Assembly: GCA_963922495.1 (NCBI GenBank)
Contig: CAWUIH010000081.1
Span: 1-6,188, forward strand
DNA: 6,188 nt
Origin: CAWUIH01 sp963922495
GTDB lineage: Bacteria > Pseudomonadota > Gammaproteobacteria > Coxiellales > Coxiellaceae
Direction of reading: 5' to 3'
A program made the translations under genes and the position numbers. Of this stretch, positions 4,997 to 6,188 are shown piece after piece. The first letter of the stretch is position 1; each line of letters starts with the position of its first letter. The notes beneath the pieces were generated by a model, which saw nothing but the letters and a program-made list of their open reading frames with translations, searched no databases and was not told where the DNA came from.

Positions 4997-5962
4997 GTGA
5001 CGTTGTGTAAACTACAGATTAGTGTCTTGGCTGCTTTATGCTTAGTGAGCACTTGCTTGGGGGCAAATATCCCATTTGATGGTAGATGTGCGCCACCAGA
5101 GCGATTGACAACAATTTACTTCAATTATGTTGATTTTTCTGGCCAGCAGCATGCTGGTAGTGTGAAAACACTAGATACAATAAGTGAAGCACTGAAAAAC
5201 ATTTTTGATGAGCTTGGTCAAAATGGCTATCCTATTTATTCTGCCAATGTTCCGTCACTATTGAATAATGGTGATATTGATAATACTGTTTCATACGATT
5301 GTCGTAGTATTACTGCAGGGAAAAAACCATCTTTGCACGCTTATGGTGCTGCAGTTGATTTAAATCCGCGCGAAAACCCCTATATCCATTTTACTCTAAT
5401 TGGTAATACAAATAACTATAGACCCGATTATGTAATTCCTGAATCGGGTTGGCAGTATATTACACGGCAGAAATATCGTGAAGGCAAATTGACACATTTT
5501 GGAATTATAACTCAAGAAGTTGTTGATATATTTAAAAAATATGGAATATTGCGTTGGGGTGGTGATTGGAATTTCCCAATTGATTATATGCATTTTGAAA
5601 TTTATCGCGATAACGCACTATTGTTTTTAACGATGAATACTGATGAATCAAAGAAATACTTCAAAAGTTATACCAATTTTTATAATCGTTGTCGCGATAA
5701 TTTTCCGACGTCGTATCGTCGCAGGAAATTTCAAGATTTATCTCGGGCTATTGCGGCGCAGTATGGGCAGACACCAATTGATATTTACATGAATCTTGGC
5801 ATAGGCCGATTAAATGCAATTGCAGAAGATATGCTAAATAACCATATTGATAAGCAGAGCTGTTTGACGCCTAGCTCTACTGAAGGCTTGCTACGGCAGC
5901 AGCATAATCCTGCGTTGGTTCAAATCCAAGAATTGCGAAAAATTCATGACGATGGTGTGTAG
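4997..5962 (+). CDS. exported M15-family zinc D,D-carboxypeptidase / L-Ala-D-Glu endopeptidase
   Basis: The 321-residue protein hydrolyses peptidoglycan stem peptides by family membership. A hydrophobic signal sequence (about 8-22, ISVLAALCLVSTCLG) indicates export to the periplasm or beyond. The M15 core (about 60-205) shows DCRSITAGKKPSLHAYGAAV with the zinc ligand His114, then Asp121 in DLNPRENP, and WGGDWNFPIDYMHFE with His199 as third ligand and Asp196 as likely catalytic base. The D-x-x-H spacing is as in phage T5-type endopeptidases; Arg103 probably binds substrate. All key residues are present. A C-terminal extension of about 100 residues (215-321) is unassigned. Four cysteines remain after the signal peptide (31, 102, 232, 289), allowing disulfides. 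The start is uncertain: GTG 4997 has only a weak GAG-rich leader, whereas ATT 4976 would add MTKKREN and give a normal basic n-region. The gene stands alone and is divergent from its left neighbour. Confidence 0.92.
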   Translation: MTLCKLQISVLAALCLVSTCLGANIPFDGRCAPPERLTTIYFNYVDFSGQQHAGSVKTLDTISEALKNIFDELGQNGYPIYSANVPSLLNNGDIDNTVSYDCRSITAGKKPSLHAYGAAVDLNPRENPYIHFTLIGNTNNYRPDYVIPESGWQYITRQKYREGKLTHFGIITQEVVDIFKKYGILRWGGDWNFPIDYMHFEIYRDNALLFLTMNTDESKKYFKSYTNFYNRCRDNFPTSYRRRKFQDLSRAIAAQYGQTPIDIYMNLGIGRLNAIAEDMLNNHIDKQSCLTPSSTEGLLRQQHNPALVQIQELRKIHDDGV

Positions 5963-6010
5963 CATAATACATTGAAGATATCGTTTTATGATTAACATAT
6001 TTTCGGGATA

Positions 6011-6165
6011 TTAGCTGCGCGACTTGATTGCGTCAACCGCTTTTTCTAGGTTAAATGCTTTCGCAAGCTTGCCTTTTCTACAGAGCCTGATATCTCATCA
6101 CATTCGATTGACTCTGTTTCCATAATATTTGTGTTGAACACCGATTTCCACAGAACATATAACCG
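6011..6165 (-). pseudogene. possible frameshifted 3' end of a minus-strand gene
   Basis: On the minus strand one frame, open from a TGA at 6166-6168, contains an ATG at 6123 and reads METESIECDEISGSVEKA. It then changes composition and stops at 6046. From about 6090 the next frame reads LAKAFNLEKAVDAIKSRS and stops at 6011. Adding one base inside the AGCTTGCG stretch (about 6070-6078) would join them into one plausible helical, charged C-terminus. The upstream frame is closed at 6166, so a second lesion or a short gene must be assumed. No family is recognised and no ribosome binding site is seen. It could be a chance frame. Confidence 0.25.
6017..6046 (+). terminator. possible rho-independent terminator after the peptidase gene
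   Basis: GCG (6019-6021) pairs with CGC (6038-6040), and TTGA (6024-6027) with TCAA (6033-6036), around a 5-base loop and a small internal loop. TTTTT follows at 6041-6045. It lies about 55 bases past the peptidase stop on the right strand. The stem is short and interrupted, and the same bases could be minus-strand coding sequence, so the call is weak. Confidence 0.3.
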
Positions 6166-6188
6166 TCATTTGCCCCGAAATTTTTCTT

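Noticed and set aside
4791..5000. Plus-strand open frame of 69 codons in the divergent intergenic region
   Set aside because: No ribosome binding site, atypical residue mix, start inside the inverted-repeat element, and end overlapping the peptidase start. No recognisable protein.
5045..5062. Possible lipoprotein signal (LVSTC) in the peptidase leader
   Set aside because: Thr before the Cys is atypical for a lipobox, and ordinary signal-peptidase cleavage after CLG or LGA fits as well or better.

Overview
The window reads as an AT-rich gammaproteobacterial chromosome segment, most likely from an intracellular or host-associated lineage such as Legionellales. The lineage is an inference. It rests on low GC, a PAS-type kinase with the H-box MSHDIRTPITG, a relative of chlamydial CADD, and two membrane proteins with effector-like architecture. 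No ribosomal RNA, tRNA, CRISPR array, intact insertion sequence or phage structural gene is visible.

Layout, left to right. (1) Positions 1-496, minus strand: the N-terminal 165 codons of a PAS-domain sensor histidine kinase, cut by the window edge just after its phospho-accepting histidine. (2) 600-2731, minus strand: a two-gene cassette. The promoter-proximal gene encodes a 462-residue polytopic membrane protein built from related transmembrane hairpins. The distal gene overlaps it by one base (TAATG) and encodes a 247-residue heme-oxygenase-like diiron protein whose full six-ligand set can be read. It aligns by eye with CADD of Chlamydia. (3) 2732-3101: a 370-base spacer with a candidate promoter for the cassette, short repeats and stem-loops. 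(4) 3102-4577, minus strand: a 491-residue protein with features suggesting a divergent DXD glycosyltransferase and a C-terminal transmembrane hairpin. (5) 4578-4996: a divergent intergenic region with a possible operator (paired 8-bp repeats 11 bp apart plus a 24-bp dyad) and a 168-bp MITE-like element bounded by about 22-bp inverted repeats. (6) 4997-5962, plus strand: an exported M15-family zinc peptidase (D,D-carboxypeptidase or L-Ala-D-Glu endopeptidase type) with a complete active site and an unassigned C-terminal extension. Its start codon is uncertain. (7) 5963-6188: a possible terminator and, on the minus strand, a possible frameshifted end of a gene.

How the genes may work together. 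The clearest linkage is the coupled membrane protein and diiron oxygenase, which are probably made together and may process a membrane-associated substrate. The glycosyltransferase-like gene is on the same strand but 370 bases upstream with its own ribosome binding site, so co-transcription is uncertain. The peptidase faces away and most likely acts on periplasmic peptidoglycan. Family assignments for the kinase, diiron protein and peptidase are firm at family level. The glycosyltransferase call is tentative, and the 462-residue protein is not recognised.
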